Shown: piece after piece, positions 34,211 to 45,826 of the stretch | Position numbering within the stretch: the stretch's first letter is position 1 | Layout of the letters: each line of letters opens with the position of its first letter | Assembly (NCBI GenBank): GCA_023078685.1 | Contig: JALGAS010000001.1 | Coordinates: 4,278,001-4,342,000, forward strand | From: Neopestalotiopsis rosae | Taxonomy: Eukaryota > Ascomycota > Sordariomycetes > Amphisphaeriales > Sporocadaceae | Length of the DNA: 64,000 nucleotides | Direction of reading: 5' to 3' | Notes under the pieces: generated by a model | Seen by the model: the letters and a program-made list of their open reading frames with translations, nothing else | Told to the model about the DNA's origin: nothing | Database searches by the model: none | Position numbers and translations under genes: made by a program

Positions 34211-35412
34211 GATCGTCGCACACACCTCAGCACAAAAAGGCGAGCGGTGTACAAGGAAATCCCTAAACGCCGTTTGATGGCGAATCAAGTTCCCCTGGCT
34301 CTGCAGAGTAGTCATGTCGTTCCCCGCCAGAAATAATCGAACTGCTCAGCTGGAACCGGCGCGAAAGACCAAGCGAAAATTGTGAGCGCCTGGATTCTTT
34401 CAAGCCGTATTGCTGCCTTGAGAGTAGTATACGTCTCTGCATCGCATCCTGCAAAATGCCGAGTATGATACTTCCATAAACTTGAGCCATCTTGGACTGA
34501 CTTGGTGGAACCCATGCTTTGATATGCTTTCGAAAGCAACCCCAGCGATACCATTCTGCTCCGGCCAGGTCTGAGACGAGGTTGGGAAATTGTGCCTTCT
34601 TATTCGTGTGATATCACATCACATGAAGTGGCATATAATGAGCTGTCCAAATCTACCCTTCACATGTTCGATACACTCTGTATGTCATGAATCTTGCGGT
34701 GTTCAAAGGGAAGGACACAGGCAGCGCAGATGTCATAGCTGCGCAACTTTCTCGGCTTTACAATATTTCTGACACCAAGTCATGTATGATAGTGTATATA
34801 AAGATGGTTACCATAGAGTTGCCCGTGTAAAAGGAAATTGGAATTATGTAGCACACAATTGGTACTCATGCCGAAGGATTGCCGCTAGTCACAGCTTCAA
34901 AAATGAATATAACACGGGCACACATACTACTAGTCTGACAGAGTAAGGACATTCTGAAGACAAATGAATTGATTGGCAAGTAGGCTTGTATTGATTTTTG
35001 TCATTGTTGGTTCTATATCAATGTGACGTGGGGTGATCATATTGTGGATACGCCAGATCGAGCTGTTATTTCCTCGTGGTGCCGCAGTAGGGACTGCTGA
35101 CAAGGCACATGCGAACGATTAGATGGCACGTAGTTGGACCTCAGACCGGGACTTTCATCAACCGGTCAGGGATATTTGGCAGAACCCAGAGGCACAAATA
35201 TGTCCCTGGGCATATCTGCCAGTCCAAAGTGCTGGCTTCCAGACTTCACTGGAGGACGCCATCGGCTAGGACCGTTTTGGACGGAGAAGTGATACTGGTC
35301 ACGAATCCCGAGGTCGCGCTGTTCCGACCCTTTGGACATTTCGAGCAGATGCACTTCAAGTGGTGATCAAGTTGTTCACGGCTGAATCGCCATGTCACCA
35401 GATCGTAGTTGT
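34211..35412. other. Convergent intergenic region
   Basis: This holds the 3' flanks of the Tim17-like gene and the Fcf2 gene. Short open frames in both directions have no family features. No repeat stands out. Confidence 0.45.
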
Positions 35413-36327
35413 TCACTTCTTGCCATAGCGCTTCTGCGTCATCTTCTTGTAGTGACCCTTCTTCCCGCTCGTCTTGGCTTTCTGGATCTCGCCATACTTG
35501 CTCTTGAACTTCTTGTTCGCGGACTCGGTCTCCATGACTTCCTGGAGCAGGGTCTGCTTCCTCTCCTTCTTGGTCATTCTCGCGCTGAAGTATTCCGTTG
35601 GGCCGGCAACAACAGTGCCAACCTGGCTGAACTCGGGAATAGCTCCCCTAGAGTCCTTCTTGTAGAACCTCTTGGGGTCCAATGTGCTCTTGTGCCATGG
35701 TCAGTATTGCGGTCCAGCTGAGGGAGACCAAATGGTCAAGTGACTGGCTACTTACTCGCATTTTCAAAAGCTTCAGATCTCGAACCATTTCGGGCGTGAG
35801 ATCTGTCTTTGGAAGATTGAACCAACCTGCCCCAGCTGTGGCTTTCGTCTTCTGTATAGATATGTCAGTATGAGCCTATATGAGGACAACAGACATGAGA
35901 GGCAAGAGGAGATGTGCAGTCATTGTAACTATGAAAATCGATCATGGAGGTCGCAGCAACGTTACCCATAACGGGAGTTATTTGCCGCTTCATTTGTATG
36001 GGATAAATTATAATCATAAAGCACTTTCAGGGTGGATACCGGGAAAAGTGTGTCAAAACGTACCTCTGCATAAGCCTTGTTGCTGAGCTTGACCTTGGGC
36101 TCGCGGAGAGAGAGCTCATCCTTCTTTGCTGTGGTAGATGTTTCTTCCTTGACAGGAATGATGGCTTCTTCCGCTGCCGATGTGTCGTTGGTCTTTTCCA
36201 CTGCTAATGCGGCGGGTGCGGTCAAACTCTTGTCGTTCTGGCCATTTTGTCGAGCCGACAGTCTTGCCTCGGCCTCCTGGAGCAATCTTTCGATGTCGCC
36301 ATCACTCAGGTCGACTGCCGTCGCCAT
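35413..36327 (-). CDS. FCF2: rRNA-processing protein Fcf2
   Basis: Exons 36327-36064, 35851-35756 and 35688-35413 give 211 residues, all joined in phase 0; introns are 212 and 67 bp. The N-terminal third is acidic/Ala-rich and disordered. The conserved Fcf2 domain occupies the C-terminal half: AGAGWFNLPKTDLTPEMVRD, LLKMRSTLDPKRFYKKD, FSQVGTVVAGPTEYFSARM and TKKERKQTLLQEVMETE, followed by a Lys-rich nucleolar-type tail (GKKGHYKKMTQKRYGKK). Family members are nucleolar and needed for early 18S pre-rRNA cleavage. The second acceptor (ACAAG) is less standard, but it is the only one that keeps the domain in frame. Confidence 0.9.
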
Positions 36328-38163
36328 GATTGAACTGAAAGATTGTCGCGTGCAAACGGCAAATTTGTATGATGGACTTTTGTAGCAGAAAATTTCCCAA
36401 GACCCATCGGCAGAAAATGGGGCAGGCTCACGCTAGCGGAGGGGCCACTTTCCTGTACGTACTCGAAAGCGGTGAAAGCACTTTGAGTGTCGGAACGCAC
36501 CGCCACATCCCGCTCTGCTCAAGTGCACTGGTGCTGGGGCTGAAACATTACGTGCAGAACTACGCGCCACAACAACCGCCGTCATACAAACTGACAGCAC
36601 CGGGTCGCAGAAGAGGTCGGCAGTGCTTCGGTTGGGTGCAGACGGATTGAGGTCATCTCTTACAGCCGGCCACGGAGAGGCTTGAGAGGCAAGAAGGCTA
36701 GATCAATACGAAGCGGTTTCGAGGTCCATGTCATCGGTGGGCGAGGGTGTGATGGGCGCCCAACCATATTGCCAGCGCATTCATTCTCATGTGTGCCATG
36801 CATGCAGCTGCATGGTTAGGTCAGAACAGTCATTAAGAGCGAGGGACTGGGGAGAGAGAAGGAGGGACATCGTCAGCCCTACACCGATTCTGTGATATCT
36901 TCCAGCGTCTTCTTTCTCTACTACTGACTGTACTTTGACACGTTCAAGGTACTGACAACACTAAAATTGCCGAGAGGTGGGAATCCACGTCATTGGCACT
37001 TGCCCAACGCATACAGACGTACATACAGTGGCGGTCGCTATCCGTACTCTTGGAACCCAATGTTCAAATAAACGTGGTCCATCTCCTCGCCGTGCCCATT
37101 GATCAATTCTCCTAGAAGACTCCATTCTCTTGATGAAGCGGAGCCTCAACGTTGCGAGGCAAGCCATTGAGGATATACACAGCTAAAACACCATTTGTCC
37201 GTTTGTAAGAAGATAAAAAAAGAAACACACAATACCACACACACAGACAGGACACACAAAGAAAGTCCGCACGAGGCACAAGAGCAACCGTCCTCACGCT
37301 TTTCGGCGGCACTACCCGCGCCAGTCCCGTGGTCTTTTCCCCGGATTTCCTCTTTGCTTTCACCCGAGTGGCCGACCGAGACCAAATCGCGCCCTCTCAC
37401 GTTGCGCATCGACCAGAAACTGCAAAAAGCCATTCCATTAAAATCCACCCAGTCAGGAACAGCAAACAAACAGTCCATGCTTGTTCCATCTAACCTAATA
37501 CATTGGTACTTACCTGCCACCCATTAAAAGTCTCTTTTTTTGGACTCGAGCTGTCGCAACCACGCAGACTGGACTCGGACGAAACGAACCACTGATTGAC
37601 CCGGAAGCTATCGAATGTGTGGATCCCCCGCCCGACGAAACGGAAACTCCTCTTTCTTCATCACACACCGCCCAAGCAAGCACTTGAGTCCCCGGCCATC
37701 GCTGCTCTTCCCAGCTTCGGCCAATCATCCACGTCAATCGCGACCAGCGCTTCAGCTACATACTAGTATCGCGAGCTCTGCCCAGTTACATCATTTGATT
37801 GATGCGCGCGCAAACACTTGGAGCTTCCGAGTAAACAAAAGCACTTAACCATAGCGAGGTACCTGACCGTCGCCATTCTGCAACATCTTCATTGTCGTAC
37901 TGCAGTCACCTGCGAAACTCGGAACTTTAGCGTCGCGTCTCTGTCTGGGTTCATTCTACCTTTTTTATATTTTCCCAGCCGTCGCATTCAATTTCAGCCT
38001 TAACCGGTCCAAGAAAGGACCCAGTCTGTACTTTGTGTGCGCGCCGTATTCTCCGACTACTATTCCCACAAAGCGTGCCATTTGCTGCAACGCGTTCCCT
38101 CCTCGACCCGGCAACTTTGTTTTTGGTCGCATCAAGGCAATAGTCCTTCATCTAGCTGCAGCC
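36328..38163. other. Divergent intergenic region and long HAP5 leader
   Basis: This is the upstream region of Fcf2 (minus) and the CCAAT-factor subunit (plus). The right part, about 37200-38160, is rich in CACA, pyrimidine stretches and CCAGTC motifs, which suits a long 5' UTR. No coding sequence is supported. Confidence 0.45.
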
Positions 38164-39160
38164 ATGGATCCGCACAATCAATCTTCGGCCAGTCACCCGC
38201 AAGGGTCGCGCACCCAGAATGCAGTCTACGACACAACACACGGTGGACATTATGGTACGTAGACATGCATCGGAACTCTAATGCGGTCAAGTGGCCGTGT
38301 CTTGACTCTCTTCTGTACAACGTCGCTAACCATGTCATCTCTCTTCCAGGCGCCAGCGCAGCAGTGAGTTTCCCCGAAAACACCGTACTCCATCTACTCC
38401 TCCTTCACATCTTGCGATTTCTAGAGGACGTGTATTGACAAATGTCTCACAGCTTGCTAGCTCGGGCTTCGCTCCCGCCGAGCTGTATACCGGTCCATGG
38501 GCCAATGTGCACCAGGGATTACATGGACAGTACAAGGATATTCTGACCACGTACTGGCAGCAAACTATCAACCACCTCGAGTCGGACACGCACGACTACA
38601 AGCTTCACCAGCTTCCATTGGCTCGTATCAAGAAGGTGATGAAGGCAGATCCAGAAGTGAAGATGATCTCTGCTGAGGCGCCGATCTTGTTCGCCAAGGG
38701 GTGTGACATCTTCATCACCGAGTTGACGATGCGTGCTTGGATCCACGCAGAGGAGAACAAGCGCCGTACTCTGCAGCGTTCTGACATTGCCAGCGCACTT
38801 GCCAAGAGCGACATGTTCGATTTCCTCATTGACATCGTGCCGCGCGAGGAGGCCAGCCACGCGAAGCGTGCAAATCCTGCTCAAGCCCAGGCCTCGCAGG
38901 GAGGTGCTGCCGTACCGGGCGGCGCACAACCCAACCTGGGCCCAGGCGGTCAGCACAACATGCCGCCGCCGCCAAACCACATGGCAACGGGTTACGACAT
39001 GAGCGGTCACCCTATGGGTGTCCCTGACCAGGACTATCGCAACCCGCCACCCATCTACAACCAGGCTCAGCCCGGTCAACAGCCATACGGTCAGGCTCCT
39101 GGTATATACGGAGAGATGAATGAAATGTACACGTATCCCGGAATGCAACCGCCGCAGTAG
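38164..39160 (+). CDS. HAP5: CCAAT-binding factor subunit C (HapE/Hap5, NF-YC histone fold)
   Basis: Exons 38164-38254, 38350-38363 and 38453-39160 give 270 residues; introns are 95 and 89 bp. The middle exon is a 14-nt microexon. The fungal N-terminal extension ([20 protein letters not shown]) precedes the histone fold. The fold shows [37 protein letters not shown] and [20 protein letters not shown]. The C terminus is Gln/Pro/Gly-rich and disordered. The protein forms the trimeric CCAAT-binding complex with HapB and HapC and, in filamentous fungi, works with HapX in iron and redox control. The extension before the histone fold is the part that fungi use to contact HapX/Hap4 (known for the family). 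Confidence 0.94.
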
Positions 39161-39781
39161 AATGGTGGCGGCAAGCACACGAATCAACCAGGAGATGACA
39201 TTAGACCCTCGATTGAGGCCCCTGATACTCCACCTCCAAACGATCTGTGTATAAACCCGTCTCTCAAGTCAACATGACAAAGTCGGCGCATACATAGATG
39301 GAGCTGATCGTTGTGTCTCTGGTCGTCATGGCTTGGTGCACCCAAGATCAAATCCAAACTCATCTCTAAATGCCAACGGGGATGGCGGGGATCATGTGGC
39401 ATGAGAATTGGTACAATGAGGTTGTCGAATCAATTGGCAGGCCATGGTAGCGTGTCTGGCTATTTTATTCATGACAACATTTTTTTTTATTGCGCAAAGG
39501 ATTGGCGTTGATAGGTATTTCAATTTAACTCATGAACGACAGAAGGGCTATGTCCATACAAACAACACACTAGTAGCAAGTTATGCAAATGGGTATCATT
39601 CTTTTCATTTCCCCTGACACGACACTCTTCTGTCTCGTAATATATGCTCAAGAAAACAATAACAAAAACCGCCGTGGAATAAATGATTGGCGGACTTGGT
39701 AAATAGAGCGTCCTGGATCCTTGAAATGTCGCTACCCACAAGAAGCTGGTGAGTAGTAGGTGCGTGGGGAGACTGGCGTCA
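39161..39781. other. Convergent 3' intergenic region
   Basis: This lies between the stop codons of the HAP5 and SEC15 genes, and holds a T-rich run near 39481-39488. No gene is seen. Confidence 0.5.
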
Positions 39782-42250
39782 TTACGATTTTGTACTGAAC
39801 TGGAGACGGGAGGAGAAATTCGCAAAACGTTGTCCGGCGACTGAACTAGAGCTTGCGATTTGAGTAGTCAACCTGTTACAACAGAAATTAGCATTTGACC
39901 AGGGGATAGCTGCGTCCACAACCGAAGCATCTGCCCAACGTACTTTTCCAGGAGGATTGGACCATTCATGGCATCCACGCGACCATACTTCTTGTTTCTC
40001 GTGGAAACATCAAAGAACTCGTCCGTATTGTCGCTCTGCAAGAGGAGAATGGTCTGTTCGAGCTCGTCGAGATTGCTCCTGAGCATGAAGCCATTCTCCA
40101 GGCCGTCGACAAAGTCGGTCAGATGCTTTACATCCAGGGCGAGGGCGGCCACGCCATTGGGGTTGATCTTCTTGACGTCGGGGCTGAGAGGCAACGCCAG
40201 GATCTTGTTGGCGGCATGGGATAGTGCGTCAAAGTAGATCAGCTCCTTGATCTCGCGCGGGAGGCCGAGCAAGGTCGAGTTCATAATATTGGAGAGATAG
40301 CGGGTCAGGGTTTGCATGTAATTGCTGGGCTCCTCGGGCGCTGCTGGAGACATCCATTCATACTCGGCCGTCTCGACGAGGTCGTCAATCTTTGAGTTGA
40401 CGAGCTCGAAAATACGCTTCTCGGCCGTCTTCTTGTTCTCGCGGAATTGTTCTGTAGCCTTGAGCTTGAGGGGCCCACCAGCTGACGAGGTCGACCGAGC
40501 ACGAATAAGGAGTTGTTCGAGCTCTGTACATGCTGTTTCGAAGTGCTCCAGGTTGATCAAAATCTGCACTATCTGGCCTAGGTACTGTGAGCTCAGGCGC
40601 TCAACTAGAGACTGGCAGACCTTTTCGGTCAATAGTGCGTCCAGGGACTGTTCGACAGGTCACGTTAGTACCAAGTGCGCTGACAAGAATATGGGGGGGA
40701 TCTCTGACTTTTCGCAATGTTTCGTCGATTTTTGTAGGGTGTTGAAAGTGGTCGTCGGAGAAGAAATAGAATTGATTCAGAAAGTTCCTGATGTCGATAC
40801 AGCAAAGTGGGTACATTTGCGAAAATGGTAGTACGCATGGGAATGTCAGCTCGCTGATCTCCTTCTCGGGCGAGAACCAGCTGACGTTGATAACCTTTTC
40901 GTACTCCTCCAGGGAATTGATGGCCATTGGCATGTAATCGTCGGTCGATACAATCTCCTGGAAATCTTCACTAAATCTGCGTTTGAGCAACTCGGCATAC
41001 CTGTCGAACAAATTGACCAGGAACTCGTCCAACCTCGACACTGAGTACCCCCATGTCTCCATGGTCTGAATGAAAAGCGCAAACATCCCCTTAATCTTGA
41101 GGAGTATCTCGGCATTGTTGACTTCACTGAGGGCCTTGGAGGTCAAGGTGATGGCGGATGAGCACATGGAATCCCAAAGCTCTTCAACATCAATCGTCGA
41201 GCGAAGCTGCGGTACCCTGGTCATGGTAGCCTTTTCAATGATTGCGAATCCAGCCATGCCTTCCAGCAGACTGCTAAGGGATGACTCGTCATCGCTTGTC
41301 AAAGTCACGGAGCTAGGAATGAGCAGCTCCTTTTGCCTCCTTCTCGTTCCGGCGTAGTCGCTGCGGAACCGTTCGTTTTGTCCCAGCGCATTGTGTATGT
41401 GCAGAGCCTCGAAAAGTGGTGTGAAATCGACCTGTAGTTCTTCATTATCCAGAACGTCGAATTCTTCACTTTCGTCAAAAACCAGCTCGATGGCAGAGTT
41501 GAGCTTAAAGTGGCCCAGGAACTCGTCTCTCTCCACACGCTCCCTCTGCCTCGTCCTTCTCATCTCTGTATGCCAAAAAGCCACCTCGCCCAGGAATTGC
41601 GAGGTCTCTCGGATCCTGAAAAGCCAGGTGTTCAGATCCGTCATGACTGCTTCGGAGATGCTCTTCTGACTGGCGGGGATGCTCTTTTGGATGATGTCTG
41701 CTAATTTGTGTTGGTTTGCATATTTGTTCTGTAGGATGGGAATCAGGAATTCGTTCTGCGTATCCTCCAAGCTCTTCAAGGCACCATAGTACTGCTTCTT
41801 CCGTATAAGATCCAGGGCGTGGTTGATGGCGTGCAGGATCTTGAGAGACTCCTTGAGCGCATCCGAAGCATCGCTAATGTTCTCACGCACTGCCCGCGTG
41901 TTGACCAGCGCCTGCTTTTGCTCGGCCAGCTTCTCGGTGCTCGACTGTATCGACTGATTGAGCTTCAGAATCTCGGCGGTCAGCGCAACGGTTCCCTCGC
42001 GCACGTCCTGGAGCTGATTGACCGAGGCCAGGAACTCCTCATGCTTCGTCAATCCTATCCTCTCAATGTCGGACTCCCTAGCTTCGGCATACTGTGTGAG
42101 CGACTGCGTTAGGTACGAAGTCCGGCTCGTGGCGCCCGCATCCTTTAGAACGGGGATGAGTTGGTCGAGGAAATCGGCATCGGAGGTGGAGAGGATGATC
42201 TGCTGAACGGCCGTGCCGTAATCGTCGTAATTTTGTGGTCGTCGTGGCAT
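39782..42250 (-). CDS. SEC15: Exocyst complex component Sec15
   Basis: Exons 42250-40709, 40647-39944 and 39872-39782 give 778 residues; introns are 61 and 71 bp. The protein is almost wholly helical. The N-terminal coiled coil (about residues 70-130) precedes the diagnostic Sec15 core FPCVLPFSQMYPLCCIDIR, then FLNQFYFFSDDHFQHPTKID and KVCQSLVERLSSQYLGQIVQ. Sec15 links the Rab GTPase Sec4 on secretory vesicles to the other exocyst subunits at growth sites, so it matters for hyphal tip secretion. The last exon encodes only about 30 residues. It was chosen by phase; the end (SVAGQRFANFSSRLQF) reads as coding but is less certain than the rest. Confidence 0.93.
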
Positions 42251-43860
42251 CTTGTCTCTGGCCTGCAGTTACAAGTCTCTAAAGGTGTGGCTGAAAAGGT
42301 GTTGGGCAGACGGAATTGCGCCAGACTCGCGATTGTGCTAATGGAAATCCTTCGACTTTAGGCAACAGTGAATCGAGGGGCTGGAGAACGTGGTTCGTGG
42401 TTCGTGGTTCGTCATGTCATGTCATGATCGCTCGTCAAATGCTGTTCAAGAAAATCGTGTGCTCTGCTGACAAGAGGTTCGTGCTCCCCAACGGCTCGGA
42501 ACGTCTCAATATGAAGTCACCCCGTTCTAGCTTGAAGCTTCCAATGCATTGAGGCCAGCGCGGAAGAGTGCAGCTTAGCGGGTCGAGGAACGTCCCCCCA
42601 GCCCCTGTCCGGAGCCAAGCACAGAGCCTCAACCCCCGCAGTGGGCTGGCTGCAGGTGTCTGGGATCCGCCGCACGTCCCTTTTGGTGTGGAACACCATG
42701 ACTGGCTGGACCCTGGACTGTCAACGATTATATGAGCCTCACTCTATACTTTAAATCTATTTCTTTCAAGATTTATGTCTAGTCCAGTGCACAGTTTTCG
42801 TATATTATATTTTCATACCCCATGAACAATATACAAGCAGTGAATCGCCACGTTATATTGACTACTTACAGTACCCCGAGGTGAACCATGTTGTGCCAGC
42901 GTGCTGCTCAATATATTGGCTTCGACTCTTTGCATTTAATGCCTAGGTAAGATGTCAGATGACTCAGTGGCCTCTCACTATTGGATTAGTGTTGGCTTTG
43001 TTGGCCATTTTGGCCTCAGATGCTCCTTGCCTACCCTAATATTCTATCATTTATTTGTTCAAAAATCAAACATAGCCACCTCGCCTGTCGTCAGTCTGTT
43101 TGGTGCGATATCGTTGACTGCGTACCTCAGCCAAAGCATGGACTTCTACTTCCGCTTCGACGCCTGGGAATACATAAGCCAATATTTCTCCAATTCTGGT
43201 CATGGAAACCCGGTTTGTGAGATGTGCCCCCCTATTCTTGCAACCACCAATTGACGAGCCACCTCAAGGGTTATTCTCCTGCAGCCTCTAAAGCAATCAT
43301 GAAAGGCGTTTGCTAATTTCAATGTCTCGAAGACCTCTAACAAACCCAAGTACCTAGATTCTATACCTATCAAGAGCAAGTCATAAACGTGGAGCACTTA
43401 AGGGCGACCTCGTACCCACACTTGCTTTGCTATGTTGGATTTTCCCAGCGCCACATCACGGCCGTGATGAACGTCTATGGATCCTTGAAACACGGAATGA
43501 GCATGGCAAGAATACGGGATACTTAGCTTGTGCAGCTCTTGGTAAATGTCGGCCGCCCATTATGGTTTTGCAGCAATATTGATCGTGAATATGCATAAAT
43601 GTTCCTATTGCAAGCAGATACCACAGAAATAACTATGATTTGATCTTGATTCCTTGCAAATATATTCGTGACTGACAGCTCATGGGACACACTTGATGCT
43701 CTCGATTCATGCTTGCTTTCCTCGGACAGTATTTTGACACCTAATATACACCATATGTCTACTGATCAAAGTTCCTGGCAAGTGACCTGTCCGGGTATAA
43801 TGCCTCGCCGAAGACTGAATGCGAAGTCGGCGAGGTGTAGACTTGGTTTATCATCCCTTC

Positions 43861-44030
43861 ACAATGATCTCAAACCAAGTGAGTAGTTGGTCTAAGAACC
43901 CGTCGTCAAAAGACGAAATTATCTGACGACCATTAACATTTTACTTCTTTACAATGGCCTTGAAACAGGTGAGTATCTAGTCTAGGAGGTCGTCGGCAAC
44001 AGACAAAATTGTTCGACGAACAACTACCCA
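43861..44030 (+). repeat. Two-copy direct repeat, period 90 bp
   Basis: The segment from ACAATGATCTCAAACCAAGT (43861) recurs from ACAATGGCCTTGAAACAGGT (43951), with the downstream parts (GTGAGTA..., TCTAAG/TCTAGG..., GACGAAATT/GACAAAATT) aligned for roughly 75 bases. The copies are diverged. Confidence 0.7.
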
Positions 44031-45220
44031 ACAGTGGGGACCCTGTGCAAGAAGGCAGTTACATCCTTCCACTTTTGTTTCGCAAAAAAACAGACAGACG
44101 CGGCTTCCCATTGACTTGGCTCGCTGCGAATCAGCACCCACCAGAAATATTTGAGATCCGACCAAAAGCTTCCCTTCTAATTAAACCTCTATCCGTCCCA
44201 TCAAACCTCTTCAGTCTTCGGACGGAATATCACAATCTTCCTCTCCTTACCCTTGATATTGGGAACATCATCATCAAATCCATCAGACCACCTACGCGCT
44301 GCTCGAACGAATTAGCAAAGGCTTCTTTTGGTGGAAGGTCTTCTTCCTACCAGCAGCCAAGATCGTAAGCCATCATTTCTCCTGTTTCTTGTCTGGATCT
44401 CCACGCACCCTTTGACGCATATCGAACTTGATATTCCGCTGTGATAACGCACATCCTGTCGTTCCCTGGCATCGGTACAGGCAGGGTGACTCATGTATGC
44501 AACAAAAGACCAGTATAGCAAGTTGTCTGGGACTCTCACTTTTCCAAGAAAGATCTCAATCAATGGGCAGGGTCCCTCGTGCTTACAACTTTCGTTCCTC
44601 ATTGTTCTACCCCACAGACACTCCAGCCCTTGTCTTCTGATTCTGCCTATGAGTGATTGTGGGCGTGGATTATTCGGGTCTCCCGTAAAAATCATCTTAC
44701 ACTCCTGCTCTGCGGAATCGATTGTTTGAAGTTTCCAGCTTTCCATTGAGGTCAAGGCTGCCCAAAAGGTCCAGCGTCTGGGCCAACGCTACTTTCTTGT
44801 GCGCTATTGTTTTAGATTCTGGCACAAACCACTGGCAAAGTGCAAAGACTGCCATGCTCTTTCTCTCAAGGTTCCCCATTTTCCAACTTATTTCTTCGAT
44901 CTGCTTCTTGCCTGTTTTCTTCGAAAAAGTTTTCCGACTTCAGACTCTGGTTTAAAAGAATCATCTTTGGCCGAAATCGGTTGCCAAACTTTCAACTTGC
45001 AACTATTCTCCGTCACAGTCGTTCCTCCTCGTACTGATCGAGCCGAGTGGTCCCTTATCCTCGACCAGCAGTATACTATTACAAGACTTCTCTTTCCGTC
45101 ACTGTCTGTCATCGCCGTCTAACGATAGATCAATCAGGTTTGTCTCTGAGCACCCTCCTCGTCAACTATCAATCTTCGGTTTGCCGGCAACAGGGCGTCG
45201 ACCCGCCATCACCAACAACG

Positions 45221-45616
45221 GTAAGTCACTACCACGCCATGCTCACCGCATCCCACATGTTGTCGCCAGGTCGTTTACACATGATTCCCGTTTCCCTCTT
45301 GCCTAGACTGTTGAGTTTGCACCGAGATGGCTTCTCAGCTTGCCGAGGGGTGTGGCAGTACGCAGCACATCAACTTGTCATGAAAGTTTTTGTCTTGTCA
45401 AGTCTTGTATCCCTCCAGGATTTTGCTTGAGAACGCCTCCATCCATATTCCCAAGACACAAATTTGCTCAACTCTTCATCCTTCGGAAAATGTTCCAGAG
45501 TCTCATCGCCCAGGTCACCTTACCCACCCAGCCTGAAAGAATGCATCTCGCCCCAAACCCTGCTACCATTGACAAACCCAACAACAGGCAACTACGATTG
45601 ACTATTGACTTTGCAG
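45221..45616 (+). other. Candidate 5' UTR intron of the Mei2-like gene
   Basis: A strong donor GTAAGT at 45221 and a TTGAC-containing branch with TTTGCAG acceptor ending at 45616 lie upstream of the Mei2-like start at 45827. There is no coding sequence either side to confirm it, so this is inference from splice signals only. Confidence 0.3.
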
Positions 45617-45826
45617 ACACCGATCCCTGGTGAACTTTCCTCTTGAGATTCTTATTCGTTCCACTGATCAACTGACCTCAGTGTGTGTAGGTGCCCAGTT
45701 CGCCGACTCTCCATCAGAGGGAGGTACGCTAGCCGCAAGATTAGACGTAGTTGACAGTTTGGACATCTTCATCAGTCATCGCTACTAGCCACCAACCCGA
45801 AGACACAAGACAGAGTCACTCTCAAG

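Larger units (their letters stand above)
42251..45826. other. Divergent 3.6-kb intergenic region
   Basis: This is upstream of SEC15 (minus) and the Mei2-like gene (plus). The right part, about 44100-45826, is pyrimidine-rich and looks like a long leader with a candidate 5' UTR intron. It also contains a 90-bp-period direct repeat. A 100-codon plus frame at 42952-43254 shows no family features and is not called. Confidence 0.45.

Noticed and set aside
39850..39872. Alternative Sec15 C terminus ending VDYSNRKL
   Set aside because: It would need a phase that the GTACGT donor does not give; the in-phase reading continues to the stop at 39782.
42952..43254. 100-codon plus frame with hydrophobic segments
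   Set aside because: No recognisable family, and AT-rich non-coding character around it.
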